64,000 nt of DNA, taken from assembly GCA_949825025.1 (NCBI GenBank), contig OX463787.1, forward strand, positions 14,753,707-14,817,706, read 5' to 3'. Under the pieces are notes generated by a model. It searched no databases, was not told where the DNA came from, and saw only the letters and a program-made list of their open reading frames with translations. A program made the translations under genes and the position numbers. The stretch is from Siphlonurus alternatus (Eukaryota; Arthropoda; Insecta; Ephemeroptera; Siphlonuridae). Numbering within the stretch: the stretch's first letter is position 1; every line of letters starts with the position of its first letter. Below, one piece after another: positions 47,522-60,417 of this stretch.

Positions 47522-49200
47522 ATTTATTTTTTATTTTCCATCCTGCTGTCAATTTTATGTCGTCATTAGGGGATAAAAAAAATATAGCAGAAGCTACATG
47601 CAAGTTTGTGTGCGATACAAAATATACCGATATAATTGTTTTAAGTATAATTTTCGTTTCTTTTACTTTCACTCAAGGCGTTTAAAGGATACTGTTTAAT
47701 TAAAATATTCTACTTTTTTTGTCACTTTACTTTAATATCATTCTACCATTCCCCAAATTGATCAGTAAAAGAAATAAAATATAATCATAATTTCTTACAA
47801 ACTTTTAACAATTACTCTAAATAATATTAAAATTCATGGAGGGTCTCCTATCAACTATTTAAAATTTAAAAATGTTTTTAACATAAAATTGCTAGTATAA
47901 AAGTAATATTATTGAATCTGAACGAACCGATGTTGTCAATTATTTGTTGATTATGTTGTTATACGCCGAGAAACTTTAACACTGATGAAAAATAATGTCA
48001 ACAGAAAATTACTCGTTTTTTTCATTATAATCAAAATCTCAATACAATATTTCTACACATTTTTTAATGTTTAAAGCAACATGCATGCTGGACAAGTAAA
48101 ATGCATATTTTTTAAATATATAATTATTCTGTGAGTTCTGAAATTATAAAATACATGATTGTGCAATATTATATTATATTACTGCAAAAATCTTTAAAAC
48201 AAAATTGCATTCTTATTATGATTATATGACGTAATATTCTTTAATTTGTTCCCTAAATTAAAAACCAAGATTTCATCATAATAAAAGTAATAACATTTTA
48301 AAGAAGTTGTGTACTTTATCTGCAACTTGTTCCACCATAAAAGTATTGTTTATGTCAGGTTTGAATTTAAATCTTACAACATAATAAAATGTAGTTAAAT
48401 CTTGCTTTTTATTAAAGTAGATGACAAATCAGCTGTTCGGGTAATTTGTAAATTATGCAACCTGCGTAGCAGACAAATTTTTTAACTTCACCTTTCAAGC
48501 ATTATAACTTATTTGAAAAATGTTGATTTTTATTTGACAAATAAGAAAATTAAATTTAGAAGAGAACTGTCACCTCAGTTTTCTCATTTAATTTTTTTCC
48601 ATTGCGTAGTAATTTTTTTAAAAATTTTGTACATTTTCAAGATGGATTCCGTGAAGTCAAAGTTTATCATGGGCTGCTCTCAGATTGACATCTTCAAAGT
48701 TGATTAGCAAAAAATAATATTCCGTTGGCCCTATAGCGGTAGTTTGCAATACAAAGCTTAGAGTTTTTACTAATACTTTCCGAAAGAAAAACATATCAAT
48801 CTCGAACAGGATTTCGAGCTATGAATACTTTTCTGCAAAAATTCCACGAAAAATATCAGTTTTACATGTAATCAAATGGGGAGCAAAAGTTTGATTATCT
48901 CAAAATATTATTGCGTTACCCCCCATGAATTTTATTTGATAATACTAATTGGCCCAAGGGGGATAAGTTGTAAAAATTTCAGGTGTAGTTATCGAAAGAA
49001 TTTGTAATGTTCCATCTACTTTAATCTCAGACATAATATCAAAATACATATAAATGTATATATGAGAACAAAAAACGTGGTACAATTCGACACAGAGTGA
49101 ATGTACGCTTTTTTAATATTTTTGTAGTGAAACGCAATTAATGTATACACTCCTCGCCTGAACAACATCCATGAAATTTTTGCTGCATAGAGGACTTATG
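47522..49200. other. AT-rich spacer
   Basis: No gene recognised; the 64-residue frame at 48513-48707 has no known motif. Confidence 0.5.
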
Positions 49201-49204
49201 TCAA

Positions 49205-49805
49205 TTTTTTTTAACCCTCTAAAACTCTTAAGGTAGATCAGCTGTTCGAAATAGTCCCCTTTGATTAACATGTAAAATGTAAACCTTAGCAAATTCATAA
49301 AAATTATGAAATTTTTTAGAGAGGCAGATATTAGTGCCCTGCTCGCAGACAGCATCGCATGGTATGTTATGAATAGTATCGTATAACTTCGTATGATAAA
49401 AATTTAGAACCGGTTCTAAATGAGAAACTTACGATGTCATACCATACGATACCATGCGAAGCTGTGTGCGCGAGCATACCTGATCGCATAGTTTCTTAAT
49501 TTTTTTTATCATATATACGATGCGAAATCATGCGATGCTGTTTGCGACTAATAAAGTCATAGAAAAGGTTTCAAAACAATTTAACGAGCCGATTTTTTTT
49601 TTTTTTTTAAATTAAGCTTTTAGTTTGTCTCTCCATGAGAAAGCCCTATGCTGAAAATTAAAAGAATTAATGAAAAAAAAATCAGCACGTTAAATTGTTT
49701 TGATGTTTTTTTATGGCTTTTAGGCACTAATATATAATATCTGCCTCTCAAAAAAATTTCAGAATTTTTGTGAACTTGCTAAGGTTTACATGTTACCATG
49801 TTACG
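49205..49805. mobile_element. F7-related foldback with nested insertion
   Basis: Arms ACATGTAAACCTTAGCAA... and TTGCTAAGGTTTACATGTTA (about 49260-49330 and 49690-49790), inner CAAAACAATTTAACG. The segment at 49335-49560, itself a repeat with GAACCGGTTCTAAATGAG, interrupts one arm. Confidence 0.65.
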
Positions 49806-49935
49806 TTATCTCTACCTTAAATCGTGTTGCAAAATAGTGTGACGTCATAGTCCTACAAATATTTAATACGTAAGCATATATAGGGAAAGACATTACATGA
49901 CTATGACGTCACAGTGTATTTTTCCTCAATTACGA
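49806..49935. mobile_element. CRE-bearing palindrome F8, copy 3
   Basis: AGTGTGACGTCATAGTCCTA on one side and ATGACTATGACGTCACAGTG on the other, so two TGACGTCA sites (49840, 49904) face each other. Confidence 0.75.
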
Positions 49936-50928
49936 GTGCGTGAGGAATAAAAATAATTCGGAAAAGGTTGAATCAAGGTCCTAATTAAAATATGAAATAA
50001 AAAATTTCCTACTGTTGTTTGTCCATAAAAAAATTAATTACATACATTTACGTAAATTAATTAATTAAAATTTAACAAGGATTTAAGCATAAAGTAGAAA
50101 ATAACTATGACATAATTTGAGAATGTACACAAATATAATAATAGACTGACAAAACACAGATTTTTTATTTTTTTGTGTATGAACTTCTGATATATATATT
50201 TTTTTAATTTCTCCTAGAACTTCAGTTAAGACATTTTTAATACATTCATTGTTCTTAGATTGACAGTACAATGTAAGAACGTTCTCGGTTTTTGTCATCA
50301 AATGAATTATAATTTTTTATTAAACGAATTTCATTTACACCAAAGACATAACCAACATATGTCATACATTATATATCAATATTATTAATTCAGGCTTATG
50401 GTAGTTGATTTTGAAAGGATTTAATTAACATTGTAACATTGTTTTATTAAATATAATAGTTTTTTAATATCACATTAATAAAAAGTAATAAAATTTGTCT
50501 ATAAAAAATTGATTAATCCATATAAATTTAAATGTCAATTTATTTATGAATTTAATTTAAAAATAATGTTTTAAAAAAAAATATTATAAATTAAATATAA
50601 TGTGAAATTAATTTATTAAATTTTTTACATTATAATTTTGTGTAAAAGAAACATTCAAAAATAAATGTCAAACGTTCCCCTCTGCTACTCAGCTAATTAA
50701 GACACATGATAATAATACATGTTAACCACATAACCAAACCACATTGTTAAAAATTTAACCACATGATATTCAAGTCGTTAGAAATCTCTGCTTGCCTAAC
50801 TTGTATTGAGATGTAAGGCTGTTCGAAAAATCTGTGGTAACGTCTTGCATACACCTAACATACTAACTCGTTTATTTGATATTTTTTTTCGATTATTTTT
50901 TTTTTAAAAGTTTCAGTGATAAAGACAA
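49936..50928. other. AT-rich spacer
   Basis: No gene or repeat recognised. Confidence 0.5.
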
Positions 50929-51190
50929 GATAGAGCATGTCACAGTGCATTGACCGGTTCTAGTTAGATCACCGAAGTCAAGCAATGTCATGTGGTTAGT
51001 ACTTGGATGGGTGACCGTTTCAAGTAAAAATCACGTTGCTCCCTTCCTGTGGGGTAAATTCGTATTGCTTTCCACCCAGTACAGTGATACACTTGTGTGT
51101 GGTTCCCCAGACTTTGGACATCACTTTGGTCCATTGAATTTTTATTTACAATATTTAGGTTTGGATAGGATGGTGGGGGCACTACAAAAT
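50929..51190 (+). mobile_element. 5S rRNA-derived SINE, copy 3
   Basis: GTCACAGTGCATTGACCGGT, then AGATCACCGAAGTCAAGCAA, GTGGTTAGTACTTGGATGGG and GGTTCCCCAGACTTTGGACA. The 3' body is shorter than copies 1 and 2. Confidence 0.85.
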
Positions 51191-51225
51191 CAGCTGACTT
51201 GAAGTTCTATTAGCAAAATAAAAGT

Positions 51226-51513
51226 ATACAACGGGCAACCTGCTTGAAATTTTTTTATAGCAGAAATAAATAGAGGCTACCAAATTATGCTACTATGAAT
51301 TTGTTAAGATTTTTTGAAACCCAGAACTATTTTTAAATAATTATTGGAAGGCGTCAATAGGCGTCTGCATCCTATCCTTTTATTAAGGATTCAAGGGTGC
51401 TAAATTAACTTACAGAACTTTCAATAATTATTTAAAAATAGTTCTGGGTTTCAGAAAAATCTGAAAAAATTTAGAGTACCCTCTGCAATAAAATTTTTCC
51501 ATGCAGGTTGTCC
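51226..51513. mobile_element. Foldback MITE family F4, copy 3 (deleted)
   Basis: CAACCTGCTTGAAATTTTTT to CATGCAGGTTGTCCA with AATAGAGGCTACCAAATTAT; one arm is shortened. Confidence 0.78.
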
Positions 51514-51914
51514 ACTGTTATAATAAATGTAACTTAAATAATCAACTTATATTTTATGAATGAAATACCATTATAATTTCTTTGAATGAAAGTGTACTAC
51601 GTCATGCTTTCGACTGACTGATCCTAACTTCAATATTGTTATCGTTAACTTCGGTTCGATCCACATGTTGGGAGTGGTATGTTTATTCATCTCTTTTATT
51701 ACACCAAAATTTTATGATATGTAACTCTATATTATACGGAACTATACAGATTATCTCTCATACTGAATCTTCTTATACTATCATATTCAGCTAGCTAAAT
51801 TTGGACTAGAGAAAGTGCGTTTTTTACTAACGCGAATATGGTAAACTATTTCAGAGTATTATAGACTCAGTTTAGTCTTAAAGATTAATGTCAGTGCTAA
51901 GTAAAATAGATATA

Positions 51915-52128
51915 CAGTCAAATTAATTTGAAATTTTTTCCGGAAGTAGCCGGAAGTGTGAAATTTGCAGCTCTTCTGTTTGTAATTCAGTTTTGAAACT
52001 TTACAGAGTAGTTTGAAGTAAAAGTACTGTCCTATGTGTGAAAATATGACGCTGAAATACGAATAGGAAGATCAGAAACCTGTACACTTCCGGCTACTTC
52101 CGGAAGGAATATCAAGTAAATTTGACTG
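51915..52128. mobile_element. Tc1/mariner-type MITE family F5, copy 1
   Basis: Inverted tips CAGTCAAATTAATTTGAA and AAATTTGACTG, flanked by TA on both sides. Sub-terminal CCGGAAGTAGCCGGAAGTG and its complement. Other copies: 55770, 57166, 28637. Confidence 0.9.
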
Positions 52129-52639
52129 TAGTACATGGTACACTACTCTAAAAATTTTAGAATTCTTTCCTGCAATTTTGAAATTATATTTTCATAAAAA
52201 AATAGACCAAAATTTGAAAAATTTTTGATTTAAAACTATCATTGTTTTGAATAGGTACTGCTACGGATTTTAGTCAAATCAGTATCTTTTTCACATGAAA
52301 AATATCATTACTTAATAAATTCTATACAGATTTTGATTATATTATACACCAGCAAACTAACAATTATTTTGTAATTTATTTTATGATCTTAATAATTTTC
52401 AGTTTACTATCTGAAAATATTGAGCAATGACTGGTGCCAAAAAATCCTTAGAAAAACAATAATCTTTGCAGAAAACATGTTAATGTTTTATGTAAACACT
52501 AAGAGCTACAGCTAGAGTACTTGGTAACGTTAATTTTAACCGGAAACTTGGAACATGGTGCTTTGTGCATTCAATTCTTCTTAGAAGGGTTAGGAATTGA
52601 TGGATTTTTCAACATAGTATTTGATTATAAAGAAAAATC

Positions 52640-52775
52640 CTGAGAGGTGATTGATGGCATTGTCGATCCTATTGAGGTTTCCATGTTTCCCTCAGTCTCA
52701 ACTAGATGAATGCTGGGAAGGATTACTATATATAAGGCTATGGCCAGCTTAGGTTGGGTGCATGAAGAGCCAAGA
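52640..52775 (+). mobile_element. 5'-truncated 5S-SINE body
   Basis: TGAGGTTTCCATGTTTCCCT, then CAGTCTCAACTAGATGAATG and CTGGGAAGG match the 3' half of the SINE copies without the 5S head. Confidence 0.65.
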
Positions 52776-53275
52776 AGTTGAATTATATTAGTTAATAATT
52801 ACTTGAGACCACGTAGTCCCATATATTGGCAGTACCTTATATAAATATGGAGATTAAGGGTCATATAGTCACATAAATTCACCATTAGAGGTTATGCAAA
52901 CAACAATTCATTAAATTCAAATTTATACCACTTATTCACATCATCATTTCAACATTTATATTTCTATTGGAACAAATGTGTTTTTCAGTTTTTTTTTATA
53001 ATTTTTTGTACTTATTAAAATATAACATTTGAAATTAATTTAATATTTTGAATTATCACATTTTTAATAAATAATTAATAATGTTACAAAATTTTATTAA
53101 TAATGTTAATTGTAAAGAAACATTATTTTCCAATTTATTATGCAAATAATTTTAAAACAAAAATTCTTGAATTATTAATTAAATAGTTTGGATTAGCAGA
53201 TTTAAGAGTGACTTTTATGCTTTTTCTTCTGGAATAATTATTTGGTATGATAGTGTTTTTAATTAATAATAAATT

Positions 53276-53610
53276 AATGGACAACACGCATGAAAAAATT
53301 TTATTGCAGAAATGAATAGAGGGTACCAAATTATGCTACTCTGAATTTTTTCCGATTTTTTTGAAACGCCGAACTATTTTTAAATAATTATTAAAAGTGC
53401 GGCCACGCCCCCTGGAGGCGTCAATAGGCGTCCAGTCTCTATCCTTTTTATTAAGAATTTAGGGGTGCCAACTGAAATCACAGAACTTTCAATAATTATT
53501 TAAAAATAGTTCTGGGTCTCAAAAAAATCTGAAAGAACTCAAAAGTAGCATAATTTGGTACCCTCTATTCATTTCTGCAATAATTTTTTTTTTCGTGTAT
53601 GTTGTCCATT
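53276..53610. mobile_element. Foldback MITE family F4, copy 4
   Basis: ATGGACAACACGCATG to CGTGTATGTTGTCCAT; the central CCACGCCCCCTGGAGGCGTC is intact. Confidence 0.88.
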
Positions 53611-53639
53611 TCTCCCTTGGAATTTGAAAATATCAACAT

Positions 53640-53830
53640 AGATATAAATATATAACAAGTGTCCTGCAATCGGGAGGTACACCTTAGGATGTGCCGGGCT
53701 TCCTGCTGTAGGTTTCCATGGTTTCCTGAAGCCAGAGAGGTCTGAGAGCGCTCCGTTGTAGCTAATATGCCCTAGTAACAGGGAGATTGAATTAGGACAT
53801 GAACCGCTCGTATTTTCGTACGAGGTTTGT
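53640..53830 (+). repeat. Possible SINE body remnant
   Basis: GGTTTCCATGGTTTCCTGAA and neighbouring GC-rich sequence resemble SINE bodies but without a readable Pol III head. Low confidence. Confidence 0.3.
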
Positions 53831-54007
53831 TTTACTACTAAGTTTGAATACTTACGCCAAATAGCAGAATATACTGCAGTAAGTTCAAATTATAAATAAA
53901 GAATAAAATAATTTAGATGAAACCTCCCTTTCATGTCTATCTGTAATATCAGTTGTGGTGTTTGTTATTATAATTAACATAATTAATATTATAATTATAA
54001 TAAAGGA

Positions 54008-54327
54008 AATGGAGTACCGACCTCAAAATTTTTTATTGCAGAAATGGATAGAGGGTGCAAAGTTATTCTACTCTGATTTTTTTCAGATTTTTTAGAGCCC
54101 AGCAAATATTTTTTAAAAATTATTGAAGGTACAGAAAAAGTGCCGCCTCTTGCCGCCTCTCTTAATAAAAGATAGGACCCAAAAGGGAAGGGATTCGAAC
54201 CCGACCTCGACAAAACTTTTTAGCAATACTTCCCGGTCCCTAAAAAATCTGAAAAAAATCAGAGTAGCATAACTTTGCACCCTCTATCCATTTCTGCAAT
54301 AAAAAATTTTGAGGTCGGTACTCCAAT
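54008..54327. mobile_element. Foldback MITE family F3, copy 4
   Basis: AATGGAGTACCGACCTC to GAGGTCGGTACTCCAAT with the internal GCCGCCTCTTGCCGCCTCTC. Closest to the copies at 34026 and 42206. Confidence 0.88.
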
Positions 54328-54479
54328 ATAAAATTTATGTCTTGCATGTTATGAACGGTGATCGTCTAGAAAATAGCATAACTGGTTTTTATGAGTTACC
54401 TGGACAAAATGGAAAACATTTATTATTTTAATTCGGATAAATGACGTCGAATATATTGGCATTTTGTACAATATTTTTA

Positions 54480-54610
54480 ACATTTTAGCACTATTAAAGT
54501 CATGCTGTAAAATGTTGTGACGTCATAGTCATGTAAATATTTAACACACAAATATTATAGGGTAAGATGTTGCATGACTATGACGTCACAGTGTCTTTCC
54601 CCTCGATTTT
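54480..54610. mobile_element. CRE-bearing palindrome F8, copy 4
   Basis: TGTTGTGACGTCATAGTCAT and ATGACTATGACGTCACAGTG face each other (CREs at 54518 and 54581). Confidence 0.78.
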
Positions 54611-55769
54611 GAGGATAAGTCATAAAAAATATTGACAATACATAACTCAAGGTTTTATATTCAAATAAATGTAATAAAAAAACTTCATGACGGCTGTCCA
54701 TTCTGTTATCCTGTTAAAAACAAACAAAATCTCCATTGCTATGTCCCCAATTACAATGATAATTTAACATTATAGCCACAATTGCGTGTTTGCGGTTTGT
54801 TCCACCGGGTCTTAGTTTCCTGTAAATATATGATGACGTCATTTAGGGATCCCCGGCAGGAAAAACATTTGAAGCCTTTAATTTACAATGTCGTGATTTG
54901 GAATATAGTGACGATAGGTGCTGAATCATCAATAATTAGAGCACTTAAGACGAGAGAACATATTTTGTTGCTTAAGATTTGGTTTTTATTATTAATCTAT
55001 TGAAATTTCATTCGGACAGTAAGAAATATAAAAAAAATTAAGTTGTTTCATATACGGATTCGTTGATGACGCATCATAAGATTAACATTATCCTTTGGTC
55101 AACGAATACGTACTAAATCCTGTGATGTGAACATAGTCGTGATTGCTTATTAAACCGTAAATTTTTTAAATTTTATTGTTTACATATTGGAAATAAAGAC
55201 TTATTTTTGTCTGAAAAGTTAGGCAGAAGACAGACTGCAAAGCAATTGAATCGTTTTCATGACAATAATTACGCGTTGTTACAAATAAATACAATATATA
55301 TAAATAAAATAAATAATATTAAATTAAAATAAATCATATTAAATTGAAATAATTAAAATAATTGCAACTTAAAAATTAAAAATAAAATGCATTAAAAAAT
55401 ACAAAGTATAATTTTATACAAAAGTAATTTATTTATGCAAATAATATTTTTTTTAACTATTGTTATTTACATTTTGTCATGAATTAAAATTACATTGTAT
55501 TTAAAACATTTTTTAGAATTATTCAAAATTAACTAATACAATCATCTGTATTAAATATATAATAAATGAGCTAAGATGTTAAAAATACAAAATAAATAAA
55601 TTACGTCATAAAATAGGTTAGGCATCACACCAGGAATATCCAACTCTTTTTTTTTGTGGCGTGATCTCTTCTAGGAATTCTAGGCGGTGAATCATCGCCT
55701 TGTTTTATAATCAAAATATGACCTTTCTCAATATTATACCTTCTTAGCGTTACGTAAACGTGTGATACT
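54611..55769. other. AT-rich spacer with a short open frame
   Basis: The 73-residue frame at 54782-55003 has no recognised motif. One TGACGTCA at 54834. Confidence 0.45.
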
Positions 55770-55983
55770 TAAGTCAAATTTACTTAATATTCCCTCCGGA
55801 AGTAACCGGAAGTGAAAGATTTATGATACTCCTTTTCGCATTTCAGTGTTACAATTTCACACACAGGTCAGTACTTCTACTTCAAACCACTCTGTAAAGT
55901 TTCAAAACTGAATTATAAACAGAAGAGCTGCAAACTTCATACTTCCGGCTACTTCCGGAAGAAATATCAATTTAATTTGACTG
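55770..55983. mobile_element. Tc1/mariner-type MITE family F5, copy 2
   Basis: The left tip is worn (TTAAGTCAAATTTAC), the right tip is ATTTGACTG then TA. Body CCTCCGGAAGTAACCGGAAG and complement. Confidence 0.86.
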
Positions 55984-56217
55984 TATGGTTAATTGAAAGC
56001 TACTTGCTGAATGGTCAAATATCACAACTCAAAACAAGATATAAAAAAAAAATTAAAAACAGAGATTTAAATGCACGGGTTAAATAGCAGAAATAAATTA
56101 CTTTATCATGATCGAGTGATTTATTTTTCAAATTCTGAATAGAATTTAAAATCAGTTAAGTTTTATTTCAAATTACTTAATTTGATAAAATAAAAAAAAC
56201 TTAATGATATTTTTGTT

Positions 56218-56712
56218 ATAATGGGGTACTGACCGGTATTTGAGTTAGCAATATTAGTAAAAAGTACTGTGAATTCTATGAAGAACGAGTCCTATTAGAG
56301 CATTCTACGACAATTTGCTGATTTTATATGAATTTTTAAAACTTTTTTTTGGTGACGTCATACCATTGAATCTTAAATGGGAAAATGCATCAGTTAACAT
56401 TGCTAAAATGAAAAGTTATTGAAGTACGAATTTCAAACCTTCATTATCGTGATTCTAGTACCTGAAAACCTTGCAAATGAAGTTTTGGTTACATTTCAAT
56501 ATTAAGTATGGGATTTGGCAATGTTAACTGATCTATTTTCCCATTTAAGATTCAATGCTATGACGTCATTTTTGAGAGGTTTTAAAAATTCATATAAAAT
56601 CAGGAAATTGTCGTAGAATGCTGTAATAGGGCTTGTTCTTCATGAAACTCTCGTGCCTTTTAAAATGTTGACAAAAATTTGAAACTTTTTTTTTTGGTCA
56701 GTATCCCATTAT
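56218..56712. mobile_element. 495-bp palindromic MITE
   Basis: The tips TATAATGGGGTACTGACC and GGTCAGTATCCCATTATA face each other. Inner blocks (GAATTTTTAAAACTTTTTTT; CATTGAATCTTAAATGGGAA) are mirrored, with TGACGTCA in each arm (56353, 56561). The single copy in the window; TA flank likely. Confidence 0.87.
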
Positions 56713-57061
56713 ACTATTTAAGCTGAATAATGTGAAATAGGGAGTTCTTATAGTTTATGTTTAGTTTTCATATATTTTTGTATTCAAAATTATGTAAAAA
56801 AAATGTTTTTAAAAGTTTCAGTATATATTTATTACCTTTTTATATAGTAAGAGTGTACTAGATTTTGAAATAAATTAATGAAATGAACATTTTTCAACGT
56901 ATAAAATCTTCCAATATAGTTTATGAATTTAGCAAGCATTGTAACTTGAAAGCCGTTATATATTTTTTTGTGTGAACGCACAAAAGTAATAAAAAAGAGC
57001 GAAATGACAGGAAACTCCAACAAAACACACCGAGGGTCTTATCTATCACAGATAGTATTGT

Positions 57062-57155
57062 CATATCAGTTGTGTGTGGGGCCCTAACCCTTCAAAGTTG
57101 TTGGCTAGAATCGTTACCACCGAGTCAATACGTTCAGAAATAATGTATACTCCAT
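57062..57155. repeat. Dispersed repeat shared with 58240-58330
   Basis: TATCAGTTGTGTGTGG, CTAACCCTTCAAAGTTGTTG and GAGTCAATACGTTCAGAA recur in order at 58246-58324 with substitutions. Function unknown. Confidence 0.6.
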
Positions 57156-57165
57156 CAAATTCATA

Positions 57166-57376
57166 CAGTCAAATTTATATGATATTCCCTCCGGAAGTAG
57201 CCGGAAGTGTAAGATTTCTGGTCTTCCTTCATATTTCAGCGTTGCAATTTCACACATAGTTCAGTACTTTTACTTCAAACCACTCTGTAAAGTTTCAAAA
57301 CTGAATTACAAACAGAAGAGCTGCAAACTTTACATTTCCAGTTACTTCCGCGAGGAATATTTAATTAATTTGACTG
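57166..57376. mobile_element. Tc1/mariner-type MITE family F5, copy 3
   Basis: CAGTCAAATTTATATGA to TTAATTTGACTG, flanked by TA on both sides. Confidence 0.9.
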
Positions 57377-58352
57377 TATGCGTGTGTCATATTTATGCTG
57401 TATCTTTATATTATGTAATGAATTCTTGTTAACTTGTCGCAAGCTAAAATATATGTAATTGACGTCGATCCCAGGTACGAGTGTAACAAAATCTTGGAGT
57501 TAATAGTATATTTGTATATACAAAATAAATATCTTAATATTATGTCTGCTAATATTAAAAAAATAATTATACATTTTTTCCTCCAGATTCGGTTGCAAGT
57601 TAAAAGTTCATATTAATTGAAAAAATATTGCTCCATATATTAACTTATTGATAATTTCCTACGTCTTATAATACAACGAATTGACGCATCCATTGAAGTA
57701 AATGAGAAGCTTCAACACTGACGACACAATTCTCTCAGCCAATGAAAATCTAGCGCGCGAACTGCGCGCGACGACATGTTCTACCAAGCGCCCTATCCTT
57801 TAACCCAGTGGTACCTGGTTTACAATTTTTTTCCGACGGTTCTTATGAAGGGCAAGATTGATAATTCATATGAGCCACGGGAAAGATCACTTTACACGAC
57901 ATAAAAAAATATTCGAGATTTTGTGCAGCATAGAATTTGAATGAAAAAATAAATAAGATTTTTCTCCTAACAAACCTTACGGAGCGATGTCAGAATGCGG
58001 CGCTGCGGCATTTACGAGTTGAAGCTTGTCCTCATTGCGATATCATATTCAATTTTCTCTATAATCTCTAAATTTGCAACTTCTTATAATTATCTCATGA
58101 AAATAAATTTATTAATCATAAAAAAACATTACTAATATAAAATAACGAAAGCTGATTCATTAGATTGTAATATTACATAAATGTTATTTCTATGTATGAC
58201 AAGATATGATATTAATTAAACATCCCTGAAACCACAAATAGTATTGTTGTATCAGTCGTGTGGGTGGCTAACCCTTCAGAGTTGTTGACTTGAATCCTAA
58301 ATTCTGAGTCAATACATTCAGAACGAATGATTTTATTTTTTCCCTTCATGCA

Positions 58353-58475
58353 GATTTGGTCAGCATCCATGATGACATCACCAATCCTTTGTCCTCCCAT
58401 TTACTTACAAAAAAAGATTTGGCGCACGTAAGATCCTATACGGAGCAATTTTTCAATCGCTTATTGTTAACCCTC
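58353..58475 (+). CDS. Possible terminal exon of an unknown gene (helical, CARD-like pattern)
   Basis: The acceptor TTTTTTCCCTTCATGCAG is followed by two bases of a split codon and a 40-codon frame ending in TAA: LVSIHDDITNPLSSHLLTKK, then DLAHVRSYTEQFFNRLLLTL. The amphipathic spacing (I-x-x-P-L-x-x-x-L-L-x-x-x-D-x-x-x-V, then L-L-x-x-L) resembles death-fold domains such as CARD, but this is pattern-level only. The same frame with two substitutions is preserved in the copy at 60650-60773. No upstream exon was identified. Confidence 0.35.
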
Positions 58476-58742
58476 TAAATAAGTTATGTTTGCAAATTTA
58501 AAATTACGTATTGGCACTAACCTTTTACGTTTGCTGCTATAAAATTTTTATTATTTGCCTTGGGTCAGTTTAATTAAAGAGCATCTAAAGAATTTCGCGG
58601 TAGTAGTGTTATGACTTCAAGCCGAAAAAACGTACGCAGAAGGGTTGCGCGCCGATGCGCGGTGGTTGTAGCCGGAGTCAAAATTAGCAATAGAACATGG
58701 CGACTAAAATTAAAATAATTTTTTTTCTGCTGGATACTTACC
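58354..58742. repeat. 380-bp segment duplicated at 60650-61029
   Basis: Runs from TTTGGTCAGCATCCATGATG through GGTTGCGCGCCGATGCGCGG to GGATACTTAC; nearly identical to the copy inside the hAT-like element downstream. Small indels only. Confidence 0.9.
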
Positions 58743-59189
58743 ATTCTTATATACAGAATTATAATTCTTATCATGAATTACAAAATTATTGCTTGGAATT
58801 ATAATTATTAAATTTTATATTTTATTTTTTTAATAAAGTAAGTCTAAAAATTAATACATATATTACATTTATTTGTTATTTATGTTTAAAATGAATTATA
58901 AATTATAAATAAATAAATGTATTGTAGTGTGTTATATTCATAAAAATTAATATAATCATGGTGAAGTTATGAGTGTTCACAAATTTGTAACAAAATTAAT
59001 CATTCTTGTTGAGGATTTTATCTACGCAATGTAACAACGATTGTGACGCATTGCACTAAAATAAATCGTATAATATATCAATTCCATATTTTATCTATAT
59101 AGTCTCTATACAAAATCTAAAAATTAACATCTCAGGAAAAACTGATGATTCAAAATGAACGTTAAATTTAATCTTAACTCCCTAAACGT

Positions 59190-59400
59190 AGAGATAATAC
59201 TCCCAATGTTAATAAAAATCACATTCATAAAAATTATGAAAAAAATTTAGAATGTACCCATTAGAATTTAATTAACATACCTTATCAGTAGGTAAAATAT
59301 CAGGTATACAAAAATGAACTAGTTTTCGAGTTATTAATTTTTAAAGTTGACAAATTTAACATCCATTTCTCCATGTTAAATCATAACTAAATGGAAGTTA
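59190..59400. mobile_element. Foldback MITE family F6, half copy
   Basis: CTCCCAATGTTAATAAAAAT, CTTATCAGTAGGTAAAATAT and CAGGTATACAAAA as in 38875; the second arm is lost. Confidence 0.7.
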
Positions 59401-60417
59401 ATGATAGATCGTAATATATAATAATCAACTATTTACAATTATAAAAACACATTTAACATTTTTTTAGACGGCTACAGGGAGTTATATAATGTATTTGTGA
59501 GGGAGTTGCTGTTGACTATATAAGATTTAACACATAATCAAATACAATTAGAAAGAGTAAAATTTTTAATAATTCAATTTTTTTCTTCAAGTTTAACTAT
59601 GTAAAAGAGTATAGAAAAATGTAATAATAATTTAAAAACATTAATGTTTTCAATTATTATTAACAAAAAAATTGTTAAAATTATAATTTTGTAATTATTG
59701 TTTTTTAAAAATGTTTTACTTAAATAAATTTGTTCTACTTTATAAGTAAACGATTTAATTTTAAAATAACTATCTTATTATTAATTATAATTAAAATAAA
59801 AATATAAAATAGCTTAAAATATATATTTTTCATGTCGATGAAACATTTGCCTGCATTGCATTACTACACTATTGAAATATATAAATCCGAAGCATTGTAA
59901 TGTTATTCTTTGTACATTAATTATATTCTACAAATTATTCTTCTTAGATTTTAAAGGGAGTTAATTATTAAATAATTAATAAGAAGTAACCTCAGTATTA
60001 AAATTATAATAATAAATTGTTTATTGAACACAAAAACAGTGTTCAGAAAATTATAAGGATGTAAAATTTGGTGTTTTCAACAGTACCACAGCATATGATC
60101 ATAATGATAAGACATACTGAACCACCGAGTGAATATAATACGTTTTGTATAACTAATATTTCATATAAAGTAATTATTAAAAAAATATTTTGATATATAA
60201 AGTGCGTCGGTGTCATTTTTTACTGTGTATGTTTATTACACATGAAACTGATACCCCAATTTAATGTAACACAACTCACAAGCGCCGCCAAGCGTGGAAA
60301 ATTGACAGGAAATGATAAAAACTGTTCTTATCAGATCGCATTGCTACAGTCCGACACAGCGTGGTGCTCAAAATATTGTGACAGTTGAAACAAAATAGCA
60401 GTTAAACAAATTATAAA
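59401..60417. other. AT-rich spacer leading to a possible promoter
   Basis: Mostly AT-rich. From about 60220 the composition becomes more balanced ahead of the ORF at 60418; no confident core promoter element. Confidence 0.4.

Noticed and set aside
49384..49400. loxP-like string ATAACTTCGTAT
   Set aside because: Only one 12-base half without the inverted partner; it lies inside a MITE-like repeat and is a chance match.
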